DNA of 13,023 bases from CAG-390 sp964384555 (GCA_964384555.1 CAYLLA010000047.1:1-13023); one strand, 5' to 3'; shown: positions 6,421 to 12,931, numbered from the stretch's first letter. Made by a program: numbers and translations. Notes: generated by a model from the sequence alone, not told the origin.

Positions 6421-7788
6421 ATGCTTGAGATCTCACCAAAATCAAATCTGCTTGAACAAAAATCATATAAATACTCACTTCAGGATATTCCCGAGCCAAA
6501 CCTCTACCGCGAGGTGTACAGCTATGAAGAGGTCCCCAAGGTCCCCTTTAACCACCGCCGTGTGCCGCTTGGAATGCCGGCGGAGATCTGGATAACGGAT
6601 ACAACTTTTCGCGACGGCATGCAATCGCAAGCGCCCTACTCGCCGGAGCAGATAGTTGATATATATAAAATGCTCTCCCGCCTCGGCGGTCCCAAGGGGA
6701 TAATCAGATCCACCGAATTTTTCGTTTACAGCGAAAATGACCGCCGCGCGCTCAACGCCTGCCGCGAGCTTGGGCTTGAATTTCCGGAGATAACGACATG
6801 GATACGCGCCAGCGAAAAGGATTTTAAACTCGTGCGCGACCTTGGTATCAAGGAGACGGGCATTCTTGTATCCTGCTCCGACTACCATATATTCAAAAAG
6901 CTCGGTATGACGCGCGGCCAAGCGCTTGAGCATTACCTGCGCATAATATCCGAAGCACTTGAGATGGGCATCTGCCCGCGCTGTCACTTTGAGGATATCA
7001 CCCGCGCTGATTTTTACGGCTTTGTGGTGCCGTTTGTCAACGAGATACAGCGGCTCTCGCAGGAATCCGGCATTCCGATCCGCATCCGCGCATGCGACAC
7101 CATGGGATACGGCGAGCCGTACAGCGAGGTGGCACTGCCGCGAAGCGTGCCGGGCATAATCTACGGCTTGCAGCATTACTCGGATGTTCCCAGTGCCATG
7201 CTTGAGTGGCACGGTCACAACGATTTTTACAAGGGCGTTGCCAACGCCACCTGCGCGTGGCTGTTTGGCGCATCGGCTGTCAACTGCTCAATGCTGGGTA
7301 TCGGTGAGCGCACCGGCAACGTGCCGCTTGAGGCTATGGTGTTTGAATACGCATCCCTGCGCGGAACTCTTGACGGCATGGATCCGACTGTCATCACCGA
7401 AATAGCCGAGTACTTCAGAGATAATATCGGCTATGATATCCCTCCCATGACCCCCTTTGTGGGCGAAAACTTTAACGTGACCCGCGCGGGCATACACGCG
7501 GACGGCATGATAAAGGATGAGGAGATATATAACATCTTTGATACCGCAAAGCTGCTTGGCCGTCCCGCGGGCGTTACCGTAAGCTCCACATCCGGCCTTG
7601 CAGGAATAGCATACTGGATAAATTCTCACTATCGCTTGAGCGGTGAGGAGGCAATGACGAAAAAGGACCCCTTGGTGGTTCACATCAAGGAATGGGTGGA
7701 CGAACAGTACGCTGCAGGCCGCCAGACCGTTATATCCTCCAAGGAGCTTGAGCGGCTGATCATAAAATACAAAAACAACGAGGGCTGA
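6421..7788 (+). CDS. Re-type citrate synthase (homocitrate/isopropylmalate synthase-like)
   Basis: This is a member of the HMGL-like TIM-barrel acyltransferase family, 455 residues. It condenses acetyl-CoA with a 2-oxo acid. The signature TDTTFRDGMQ is at 59-68, the metal-binding HGHND at 264-268, GIGERTGN at 293-300, and a conserved HADGM near 358. The roughly 55-residue N-terminal extension and overall length resemble the Re-citrate synthase of Clostridium kluyveri (EC 2.3.3.3), which family annotation often miscalls isopropylmalate or homocitrate synthase. The operon context with aconitase and isocitrate dehydrogenase supports citrate as the product, made from oxaloacetate. GGAG at 6410-6413 lies 7 bases before the ATG. 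The known Re enzyme is oxygen-sensitive and Mn/Co-dependent, which fits an anaerobe. The alternative is homocitrate synthase of an alpha-aminoadipate-type route. The family is certain, and the substrate is inferred from context. Confidence 0.85.
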   Translation: MLEISPKSNLLEQKSYKYSLQDIPEPNLYREVYSYEEVPKVPFNHRRVPLGMPAEIWITDTTFRDGMQSQAPYSPEQIVDIYKMLSRLGGPKGIIRSTEFFVYSENDRRALNACRELGLEFPEITTWIRASEKDFKLVRDLGIKETGILVSCSDYHIFKKLGMTRGQALEHYLRIISEALEMGICPRCHFEDITRADFYGFVVPFVNEIQRLSQESGIPIRIRACDTMGYGEPYSEVALPRSVPGIIYGLQHYSDVPSAMLEWHGHNDFYKGVANATCAWLFGASAVNCSMLGIGERTGNVPLEAMVFEYASLRGTLDGMDPTVITEIAEYFRDNIGYDIPPMTPFVGENFNVTRAGIHADGMIKDEEIYNIFDTAKLLGRPAGVTVSSTSGLAGIAYWINSHYRLSGEEAMTKKDPLVVHIKEWVDEQYAAGRQTVISSKELERLIIKYKNNEG

Positions 7789-7791
7789 TAA

Positions 7792-9717
7792 ATGGGAAAA
7801 ACGATCGCACAAAAGATAATCGGCGCACACCTCATTGAGGGTGATATGACGGCGGGGGCGGAGATAGCGATAAAGATAGACCGCACGCTGACACAGGATG
7901 CCACAGGCACCATGGCATATATAGAGTTTGAATCGATGGGGCTTGACAGGGTAAGAACAGAGCTGTCTGTCGCCTATGTTGATCACAACACCCTGCAAGC
8001 GGGGTTTGAAAATGCCGATGACCATGAATATCTGCGCACCGTGGCGGCAAAATACGGCGTTTATTATTCCCGCCCCGGAAACGGTGTTTGCCACCAGATA
8101 AATCTTGAACGCTTCGGCGTGCCGGGCAAAACTCTTGTCGGCTCTGATAGCCACACTCCCACCGCGGGCGGCATAGGCATGCTTGCCTTTGGCGCGGGCG
8201 GGCTTGATGTTGCCGTTGCCATGGGCGGCGGCGCGTATCGAATGATAATGCCGCGCATGATACTGGTGCGCCTGTCCGGCAAGCGCTCGCCGTGGGTGGC
8301 GGCAAAGGATGTCATCCTTGAGCTTTTGCGCCGCAAGAGCGTAAAGGGCGGCGTGGGAGCTATAATCGAATGGGGAGGGGAGGGCATTTCGGACCTCAGC
8401 GTTCCCGAGCGTGCCACCATAACCAACATGGGGGCGGAGCTTGGTGCCACTACATCGATATTCCCCTCGGATGATACCACCCTCGCGTTCCTCCGTGCCG
8501 AGGGGCGGGAGGCGGATCACATCTCCCTTGCATCCGACCCGGATGCCGAATATGACGAGATAATCGACATCGATCTTTCAACCCTTGAGCCGATGATCGC
8601 CTGCCCGCACAGCCCTGATAACGTGGTGCGGGTGAGGGATGTGGCAGGTATGCCGATACAGCAGGTGTGCGTAGGCTCTTGTACAAACTCATCACTTGCC
8701 GATCTTTTGACCGTGGCGGCAGTGCTACGCGGCAGGACGGTTGCACCGTCTGTCGGAATGTCCGTCTCACCGGGGTCAAAGCAGGTGCTTTCAATGCTCG
8801 CCGAGTGCGGCGCACTTGGGGATATCATTGCATCCGGAGCAAGACTTCTTGAGTGCGCGTGCGGCCCTTGCATAGGCATGGGCTTCTCACCCTCTTCGGG
8901 CGGAGTGTCACTGCGCACCTTCAACCGCAATTTTGAGGGGCGCAGCGGAACGCGCGATGCAGGCGTTTATCTCGTCTCACCCGAGACCGCCGCGGCATCC
9001 GCCATCATGGGCGTGATAACCGATCCGCGCACGCTCGGGGATAAGCCCGAGATCACCCTGCCCGCGTCCTTTAAGATAGATGACAGCGCGATAATTCCGC
9101 CGCTCTCACCGGACGAGGCTCGCGAGGCGGTCGTTCGCCGCGGGCCGAATATTAAGGGCTATCCCACTACATATCCGCTCGGCGATTCGATAAATGCCGC
9201 CGTGTCGCTAAAGGTCGGGGATAATATCACCACCGACCATATAATGCCCGCGGGCGCTAAGATATTGCCTTACCGTTCAAACATTCCAAAGCTCTCCGAG
9301 TTTTGCTTCGGCGTTTGCGACGCCACGTTCCCGGAGCGTGCACGCGCCATGGGGCAAAGTATTGTTGTGGGCGGAGTCAACTACGGGCAGGGCTCATCAC
9401 GTGAGCATGCCGCCCTCGTGCCGCTGTATCTCGGTGTGCGTGCCGTTATAGCAAAAAGCTTTGCACGCATCCACCGCGATAATCTTTTAAATGCCGGCAT
9501 ACTGCCCTTGACGTTTGCCGATCCCGAGGATTATGAGCTTATATCCGAGGGGGATGAGCTGGTGCTGGATACATCGGATGCCGCGCTGGCCGCGGGTTGC
9601 GTGATGCTTACCGATAAAACGAGCGGAAATAATATCAAGCTTACCGCGGCGCTCGGCGAGCGCGGATGTGCCATCATGCGGGCCGGCGGGCTTCTCCGCT
9701 ACTCGGCAGAAAACTGA
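7792..9717 (+). CDS. acn: Aconitate hydratase (aconitase), monomeric
   Basis: Aconitase interconverts citrate and isocitrate through cis-aconitate using a [4Fe-4S] cluster. The 641 residues carry both halves of the enzyme in one chain, as in the shorter Aquifex-type aconitases rather than the roughly 900-residue AcnA. Domains 1-3 contain GSDSHTPTAGG at 117-127 and the cluster cysteines Cys297 (in VGSCTNSS), Cys357 and Cys360 (in CACGPCIGMG). The swivel domain begins near residue 460 and holds NYGQGSSREHAALVP at 530-544 and a downstream AKSFARIHRDNLLNAG segment. All key residues are intact. The gene starts 3 bases after the citrate synthase stop, with tandem stops TGATAA directly before the ATG. 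Its ribosome binding site (GAGGG) lies inside the upstream gene, so the two are probably translationally coupled. A homoaconitase role is possible only if the first enzyme makes homocitrate. Confidence 0.95.
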   Translation: MGKTIAQKIIGAHLIEGDMTAGAEIAIKIDRTLTQDATGTMAYIEFESMGLDRVRTELSVAYVDHNTLQAGFENADDHEYLRTVAAKYGVYYSRPGNGVCHQINLERFGVPGKTLVGSDSHTPTAGGIGMLAFGAGGLDVAVAMGGGAYRMIMPRMILVRLSGKRSPWVAAKDVILELLRRKSVKGGVGAIIEWGGEGISDLSVPERATITNMGAELGATTSIFPSDDTTLAFLRAEGREADHISLASDPDAEYDEIIDIDLSTLEPMIACPHSPDNVVRVRDVAGMPIQQVCVGSCTNSSLADLLTVAAVLRGRTVAPSVGMSVSPGSKQVLSMLAECGALGDIIASGARLLECACGPCIGMGFSPSSGGVSLRTFNRNFEGRSGTRDAGVYLVSPETAAASAIMGVITDPRTLGDKPEITLPASFKIDDSAIIPPLSPDEAREAVVRRGPNIKGYPTTYPLGDSINAAVSLKVGDNITTDHIMPAGAKILPYRSNIPKLSEFCFGVCDATFPERARAMGQSIVVGGVNYGQGSSREHAALVPLYLGVRAVIAKSFARIHRDNLLNAGILPLTFADPEDYELISEGDELVLDTSDAALAAGCVMLTDKTSGNNIKLTAALGERGCAIMRAGGLLRYSAEN

Positions 9718-9805
9718 TCCCGCGACCCGAGTGACCTGAAAATAACATCCCCGGCCCGTTTTTGAAGACGGAAGAAAAAATAAAAATAAAACTAAAAAGT
9801 AAAAA

Positions 9806-9827
9806 GGAGCTTTCGCAACCGCGAAAG
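9806..9827 (+). promoter_or_regulatory. Hairpin-bridged ribosome binding site of the isocitrate dehydrogenase gene
   Basis: GGAG (9806-9809, within AAAAAGGAG) is followed at once by a perfect 7-bp hairpin CTTTCGC-AACC-GCGAAAG (9810-9827). The ATG is at 9838, 28 bases from the GGAG, too far for a normal start. If the hairpin forms, the effective spacing is about 10 bases. No other start codon in this frame lies between the upstream in-frame stop (9793) and 9838, and no closer Shine-Dalgarno sequence is present. The 40 bases before it are very A-rich. Confidence 0.6.
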
Positions 9828-9837
9828 ACGTGAAAAA

Positions 9838-11022
9838 ATGTGCAAGGATACAGATCGAGATAACGAAAAATATATTGCCGCCGCTGTCGAGTCCTTTGAG
9901 ACCATACTGCGCGAGCAGTTGGCGCGCAATGAGCGCATGCGCACAGCACCTCCCCCTGTTGATTTTGAAAAGCTTGATAAGATCGTCATCGGCTGTTGCG
10001 GCGGCGATGGTATCGGCCCTATCATCACCGCCGAGGCAAAGCGCGTGCTTGCCGCTCTGCTTGACGATGAGATAAAGTGCGGGCGGGTTGAGCTGCGTGA
10101 TATCGAGGGCTTGACGATAGAGAATCGTCTTGCCGCGGGACGTGCCATCCCGGACGATGTTTTGGCAAAGATAAAGGAATGCAATGTCATCCTAAAGGGC
10201 CCCACCACCACTCCGCAGGGCGGCACGGGAGCGCGAGAGCTTGAAAGCGCCAATGTTGCCATGCGACGCGAGCTTGACCTGTTTGCAAACGTCCGCCCGG
10301 TATCGATCCCGGAGGAGGGAATAGACTGGACATTCTTCCGCGAAAATACCGAGGGCGAGTATGTGCTCGGCAGTCGCGGTGTCAGCGTCCCCGGCGAGCT
10401 TTCCTGCGATTTTAAGGTCACCACGTCAGAGGGCACGGCGCGTATCGCGCGTGCGGCGTTTGATTTTGCCAAAAAGAACGGCAAGCGGCGCGTCCTATGC
10501 ATCACTAAGGCAAATATAATGAAAAAGACAGACGGCGATTTCTCCCGCATAGCGCACGCAATTGCCGAGGCGGAGTATCCCGAGCTGACGGTAGAGGATT
10601 GGTATATCGATATCATGACGGCCAAGCTGCTTGATACCTCCTGCCGCTCGGGCTTTGAGGTCTTCCTGCTGCCCAACCTCTACGGCGATATCATCACCGA
10701 TGAGGCGGCACAGCTTCAAGGCGGCGTGGGAACGGCAGGCAGTGCAAATATCGGCTCTCGCTATGCAATGTTTGAGGCAATACACGGATCCGCTCCCAGA
10801 ATGATAGAGCGTGGTGACGGCGATTACGCCAACCCCGCAAGCATGTTCCGCGCGGCGGAGATGCTGTTGCGCCATATCGGTTTTGCCGATCGAGCCGACC
10901 GCCTGCGTGCGGCGGTAGATGCGGCAACGGCTCCCGATTCGCCTATAAAGATCACAGGCCGCCGCGGTGGTTCAAGCTGCCGTGAGATGGGGCAGTATGT
11001 CATTGACAAACTGTCAAAATGA
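9838..11022 (+). CDS. icd: Isocitrate dehydrogenase (isocitrate/isopropylmalate dehydrogenase family)
   Basis: This enzyme oxidatively decarboxylates isocitrate to 2-oxoglutarate with reduction of NAD(P). The 394 residues include an N-terminal helical extension (about 1-45), which I recall from a clostridial subgroup of the family, before the core. Core motifs are GGDGIGP at 55-61, KGPTTTP at 120-126, the substrate-binding ESANVAMRRELDLFANVRP at 136-154, FRENTEGEY at 167-175, Lys224 in TKANIMKKTDG, the metal-binding NLYGDIITDEAA at 280-291, and EAIHGSAP at 313-320. The residue after HGSAP is Arg, not the Asp of typical NAD enzymes, so cofactor preference cannot be read. It lies 120 bases after aconitase with no terminator or clear promoter between, and so belongs to the same operon. 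Homoisocitrate or isopropylmalate dehydrogenase is less likely given the neighbours. Confidence 0.9.
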   Translation: MCKDTDRDNEKYIAAAVESFETILREQLARNERMRTAPPPVDFEKLDKIVIGCCGGDGIGPIITAEAKRVLAALLDDEIKCGRVELRDIEGLTIENRLAAGRAIPDDVLAKIKECNVILKGPTTTPQGGTGARELESANVAMRRELDLFANVRPVSIPEEGIDWTFFRENTEGEYVLGSRGVSVPGELSCDFKVTTSEGTARIARAAFDFAKKNGKRRVLCITKANIMKKTDGDFSRIAHAIAEAEYPELTVEDWYIDIMTAKLLDTSCRSGFEVFLLPNLYGDIITDEAAQLQGGVGTAGSANIGSRYAMFEAIHGSAPRMIERGDGDYANPASMFRAAEMLLRHIGFADRADRLRAAVDAATAPDSPIKITGRRGGSSCREMGQYVIDKLSK

Positions 11023-11048
11023 ATGTAAGAATAATATTCTGATACCGA

Positions 11049-11079
11049 GGGGGCGCCGCTTGACGCGGCGCCCCCTTTT
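11049..11079 (+). terminator. Terminator of the citrate synthase-aconitase-icd operon
   Basis: A perfect 11-bp, almost all G-C stem (11049-11059 with 11065-11075) closes a TTGAC loop and is followed by TTTTGTGT. The T run is short, but the stem is very stable. The loop doubles as the -35 box of the promoter at 11060-11088. Confidence 0.88.
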
Positions 11080-11088
11080 GTGTATAAT
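11060..11088 (+). promoter_or_regulatory. Promoter of the TraX-family gene, nested in the icd terminator
   Basis: TTGACG at 11060-11065, a 17-base spacer and TATAAT at 11083-11088 fit the housekeeping consensus at 11 of 12 positions. The -35 box is the terminator loop plus the first base of its 3' arm. The spacer is the rest of the 3' arm and the T run. The expected start is near 11095, about 45 bases before the next gene. Confidence 0.75.
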
Positions 11089-11139
11089 GATATCGGGATG
11101 ATCCCAAAATCAAAAGGAGCTTGATCGATCTCGGCGCGG

Positions 11140-11880
11140 ATGAAAAACAAAACAGTAATCATAAATATAAAAAGAGATGCCGTGCAGGCAAAGGTGGGAT
11201 GCCTCTCCGGCGCACAGCTCAAGGCCATAGCCATGGCCTCCATGCTTGCTGACCACCTGAACAAGGCCGTTATCTATCGTTATCTTGACGGCGGCGGTGT
11301 GCTGGAGGTAATAAGTGATATCTTTGATGTCATAGGGAGGCTGGCATTTCCTATCTTTTGCTTTTTGCTCGTTGAGGGCTTTATAAAGACAAAAAGCCGC
11401 CTCCGCTATCTCTGGTATCTTATCGTTTTCGGCATCCTCTCCGAAGTGCCGTTTGATATGATGACGTCAGGCGTTATCATAGAGTGGAATTGGAATAATG
11501 TAATGTTCACCTTCGCCCTCCTTTTGCTGACCCTGTGGGCTATAGATGCATTGAGGGGGCGCACGGGGCGGGTGCTTTGGTATTGCCTATCCGTGCTGAT
11601 ACTTGCCGCTGGATGTGCGTCGGCGGTGTTTTTGTCGGTCGATTATGACTATCATGCCATACTCATGGGTTATTTTTTCTATCTTTTTTATGACCGCCCG
11701 CCGCTTGCCCTGCCGTTTTGCGCGCTTGCCCTTTATAAAACGCCCGCGGCGTGGCTGGGGATCCTGTTGTGCCTTGCATATAACGGACGGCGCGGCAAAC
11801 AGCAAAAGCTTGTGGCGTACAGCTTCTACCCGGCGCATATGCTCATCCTCGGCATCCTGCGCATGATCCTGAAGATATAG
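11140..11880 (+). CDS. TraX-family membrane protein (probable acyltransferase)
   Basis: This is an integral membrane protein of 246 residues with about seven or eight hydrophobic segments. Family landmarks are SGAQLKAIAMASMLADH at 23-39, GRLAFPIFCFLLVEG at 66-80, SEVPFD at 101-106, NNVMFTFALLLLTLW at 119-133, YNGRRG at 214-219 and FYPAHML at 229-235. TraX of the F plasmid acetylates the N-terminus of pilin. Chromosomal clostridial relatives have no assigned substrate, and there are no conjugation or pilus genes here. The first in-frame start after the upstream stop is ATG 11140. The nearest strong Shine-Dalgarno sequence, AAAAGGAG at 11112-11119, is 20 bases away, which is long. A start at an internal ATG (11233 or 11242) would remove conserved residues and is unlikely. 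No clear terminator follows. The family call is firm, and the acyl transfer role is inferred. Confidence 0.85.
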   Translation: MKNKTVIINIKRDAVQAKVGCLSGAQLKAIAMASMLADHLNKAVIYRYLDGGGVLEVISDIFDVIGRLAFPIFCFLLVEGFIKTKSRLRYLWYLIVFGILSEVPFDMMTSGVIIEWNWNNVMFTFALLLLTLWAIDALRGRTGRVLWYCLSVLILAAGCASAVFLSVDYDYHAILMGYFFYLFYDRPPLALPFCALALYKTPAAWLGILLCLAYNGRRGKQQKLVAYSFYPAHMLILGILRMILKI

Positions 11881-11955
11881 GAATAAAAAAATGCAAAAAG
11901 ATGCGGTTTAATAAAACTTAAACATTTCTCAAAGCTTTCGGAAACGAAGCCGCGG

Positions 11956-11961
11956 TATAAT
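11956..11961 (+). promoter_or_regulatory. Candidate -10 box for the small membrane protein gene
   Basis: TATAAT lies in the 139-base gap after the TraX gene, with an expected start near 11968. No convincing -35 box is found at 16-18 bases. Instead the upstream region holds an imperfect hairpin with a GAAA tetraloop (11934-11950). The gene could use another sigma factor or an activator, or be read through from the TraX gene. Confidence 0.4.
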
Positions 11962-12019
11962 ATGCTCACAACAGCAATGAAAAACAAAAATTAAGCACAT
12001 ATATCAGGAGAAATGAAAA

Positions 12020-12391
12020 ATGAACAACAAAGACACCGAATACCTTGTAAGAAGCATCCGCACCAAGTACACCGAGCGCAGCCACACCGAACTTGATGAG
12101 CTTATAGCATTGGATAAAAAGGCCAAGCGCCCCGCCGATATTTTTGCGTATATCCTCGGCAGTGTCGGCGCGCTCGTCATGGGCGCGGGCATGAGCCTTG
12201 TTATGACCGATATCGGCGCAACTCTCGGCATTGCATCCCCCCTTACACCCGGTATCGTCATCGGCATTCTGGGTATGGCCTTGGCGATCATAAACTACCC
12301 CATCTATCGCACTATCCTCACATCCCGCCGCAAAAAGTTTGCGGGCAGAGTGAATGAACTCAGCGATAAGCTTTTGAACGATAAAAAATAA
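12020..12391 (+). CDS. Conserved small membrane protein of unknown function
   Basis: The product has 123 residues. A charged N-terminal region (1-38, with a TERSHTELDELIALDKKAKRP segment) is followed by a hydrophobic helix at about 41-63 and a second at about 76-92, joined by a short loop. A basic C-terminal tail follows (SRRKKFAGR at 102-110). The charge pattern predicts a helical hairpin with both ends in the cytoplasm. I remember similar proteins being widespread in gut Clostridia, sometimes under the label dihydropteridine reductase. I see no nucleotide-binding motif to justify that name. AGGAG at 12006-12010 lies 9 bases before the ATG, a good match. A strong terminator follows directly, so it appears to be a single-gene unit. 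It is a real gene, and its role is unknown. Confidence 0.85.
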   Translation: MNNKDTEYLVRSIRTKYTERSHTELDELIALDKKAKRPADIFAYILGSVGALVMGAGMSLVMTDIGATLGIASPLTPGIVIGILGMALAIINYPIYRTILTSRRKKFAGRVNELSDKLLNDKK

Positions 12392-12406
12392 TAGCCTTTG
12401 ATAGGT

Positions 12407-12441
12407 CTGCCGCCGCCGACTTCCGGCGGCGGCAGTTTTTT
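12407..12441 (+). terminator. Intrinsic terminator after the small membrane protein gene
   Basis: A perfect 12-bp GC-rich stem (12407-12418 with 12424-12435) closes an ACTTC loop and is followed by six T (12436-12441). It starts 15 bases after the stop codon and isolates the tRNA operon downstream. Confidence 0.93.
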
Positions 12442-12474
12442 GCAAAAAAAGTTGAGAAAAATGCAAAAAAGGTA

Positions 12475-12503
12475 TTGACAAACGGCAAGACATGTGGTAT
12501 AAT
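12475..12503 (+). promoter_or_regulatory. Extended consensus promoter of the tRNA operon
   Basis: TTGACA at 12475-12480, a 17-base spacer and TATAAT at 12498-12503 are a perfect housekeeping promoter. The spacer ends in TGG, giving an extended -10. This very strong combination is expected for stable RNA genes. Transcription should begin near 12510, about 20 bases before tRNA-Val. Confidence 0.92.
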
Positions 12504-12530
12504 TACTAACGTCGCCGGCAAGACGGGTAG

Positions 12531-12606
12531 GGGAGCATAGCTCAGCTGGGAGAGCACATGCCTTACAAGCATGGGGTCACAGGTTCGAGCCCTGTTGTTC
12601 CCACCA
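12531..12606 (+). tRNA. tRNA-Val (anticodon UAC)
   Basis: The gene has a 7-bp acceptor stem GGGAGCA/TGTTCCC with one G-T pair, and anticodon stem CATGC/GCATG. The loop CTTACAA gives anticodon TAC at 12564-12566, reading GTA and other GTN codons. The T arm is ACAGG-TTCGAGC-CCTGT, the discriminator is A, and CCA is encoded. Confidence 0.97.
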
Positions 12607-12613
12607 TCAAGTT

Positions 12614-12690
12614 GGCCCGGTAGCTCAGTTGGTTAGAGCGCCAGCCTGTCACGCTGGAGGTCGTGGGTTCGAGCCCCATCCGGGTCGCCA
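12614..12690 (+). tRNA. tRNA-Asp (anticodon GUC)
   Basis: The acceptor stem is GGCCCGG/CCGGGTC with one wobble pair, and the anticodon stem is CCAGC/GCTGG. The loop CTGTCAC gives anticodon GTC at 12648-12650. The T arm is GTGGG-TTCGAGC-CCCAT, the discriminator is G as expected for Asp, and CCA is encoded. It lies 7 bases after tRNA-Val. Confidence 0.97.
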
Positions 12691-12732
12691 ACTGCCGCGC
12701 GAGAGAAGCGGTAAAAGGCAGTCTGACTGCTT

Positions 12733-12808
12733 GCCTCTGTAGCTCAGTTGGTAGAGCAGGGGACTGAAAATCCCCGTGTCGTTGGTTCGATTCCGACCGG
12801 AGGCACCA
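12733..12808 (+). tRNA. tRNA-Phe (anticodon GAA)
   Basis: The acceptor stem is GCCTCTG/CGGAGGC with one wobble pair, and the anticodon stem is GGGGA/TCCCC. The loop CTGAAAA gives anticodon GAA at 12766-12768. The T arm is GTTGG-TTCGATT-CCGAC, the discriminator is A, and CCA is encoded. The 42-base spacer after tRNA-Asp can form two alternative hairpins. Confidence 0.97.
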
Positions 12809-12813
12809 CCTAT

Positions 12814-12889
12814 GCGGATTTAGCTCATTTGGTAGAGCGCGACCTTGCCAAGGTCGAGGTGGCGGGTTCGATCCCCGTAATCCGCTCCA
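12814..12889 (+). tRNA. tRNA-Gly (anticodon GCC)
   Basis: The acceptor stem GCGGATT/AATCCGC is perfect, and the anticodon stem is CGACC/GGTCG. The loop TTGCCAA gives anticodon GCC at 12847-12849. The T arm is GCGGG-TTCGATC-CCCGT with one G-T pair, the discriminator is T, and CCA is encoded. It lies 5 bases after tRNA-Phe. Confidence 0.97.
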
Positions 12890-12892
12890 GAT

Positions 12893-12926
12893 ACGGGTAC
12901 GAATTGAAAAGATTCGTACCCGTTTT
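12893..12926 (+). terminator. Terminator of the Val-Asp-Phe-Gly tRNA operon
   Basis: A perfect 12-bp stem (12893-12904 with 12912-12923) closes a 7-base loop TGAAAAG and is followed by TTTTATTA. It begins 4 bases after tRNA-Gly. The T run is modest, so some readthrough into tRNA-Cys is possible. Confidence 0.85.
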
Positions 12927-12931
12927 ATTAA
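12904..12931 (+). promoter_or_regulatory. Possible promoter of tRNA-Cys, nested in the terminator
   Basis: TTGAAA at 12904-12909 (last stem base plus the terminator loop), a 16-base spacer and TATTAA at 12926-12931 form a weak housekeeping-like promoter 16 bases before tRNA-Cys. The alternative is transcription by readthrough. Confidence 0.35.

Noticed and set aside
6421..7788. First reading of this gene as 2-isopropylmalate synthase for leucine synthesis
   Set aside because: No leuB, leuC or leuD type partners are nearby. The neighbours are a full-length aconitase and an isocitrate dehydrogenase, and the protein lacks the C-terminal regulatory LeuA domain.
7288..8520. 410-codon open frame on the - strand opposite the citrate synthase and aconitase genes
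   Set aside because: It is antisense to two clearly real genes, its product resembles no family, and it follows from the codon bias of the + strand genes.
9830..10075. GTG-initiated 81-codon frame at the icd start
   Set aside because: It is out of frame with icd and has no family features. The icd frame starting at 9838 carries all conserved motifs.
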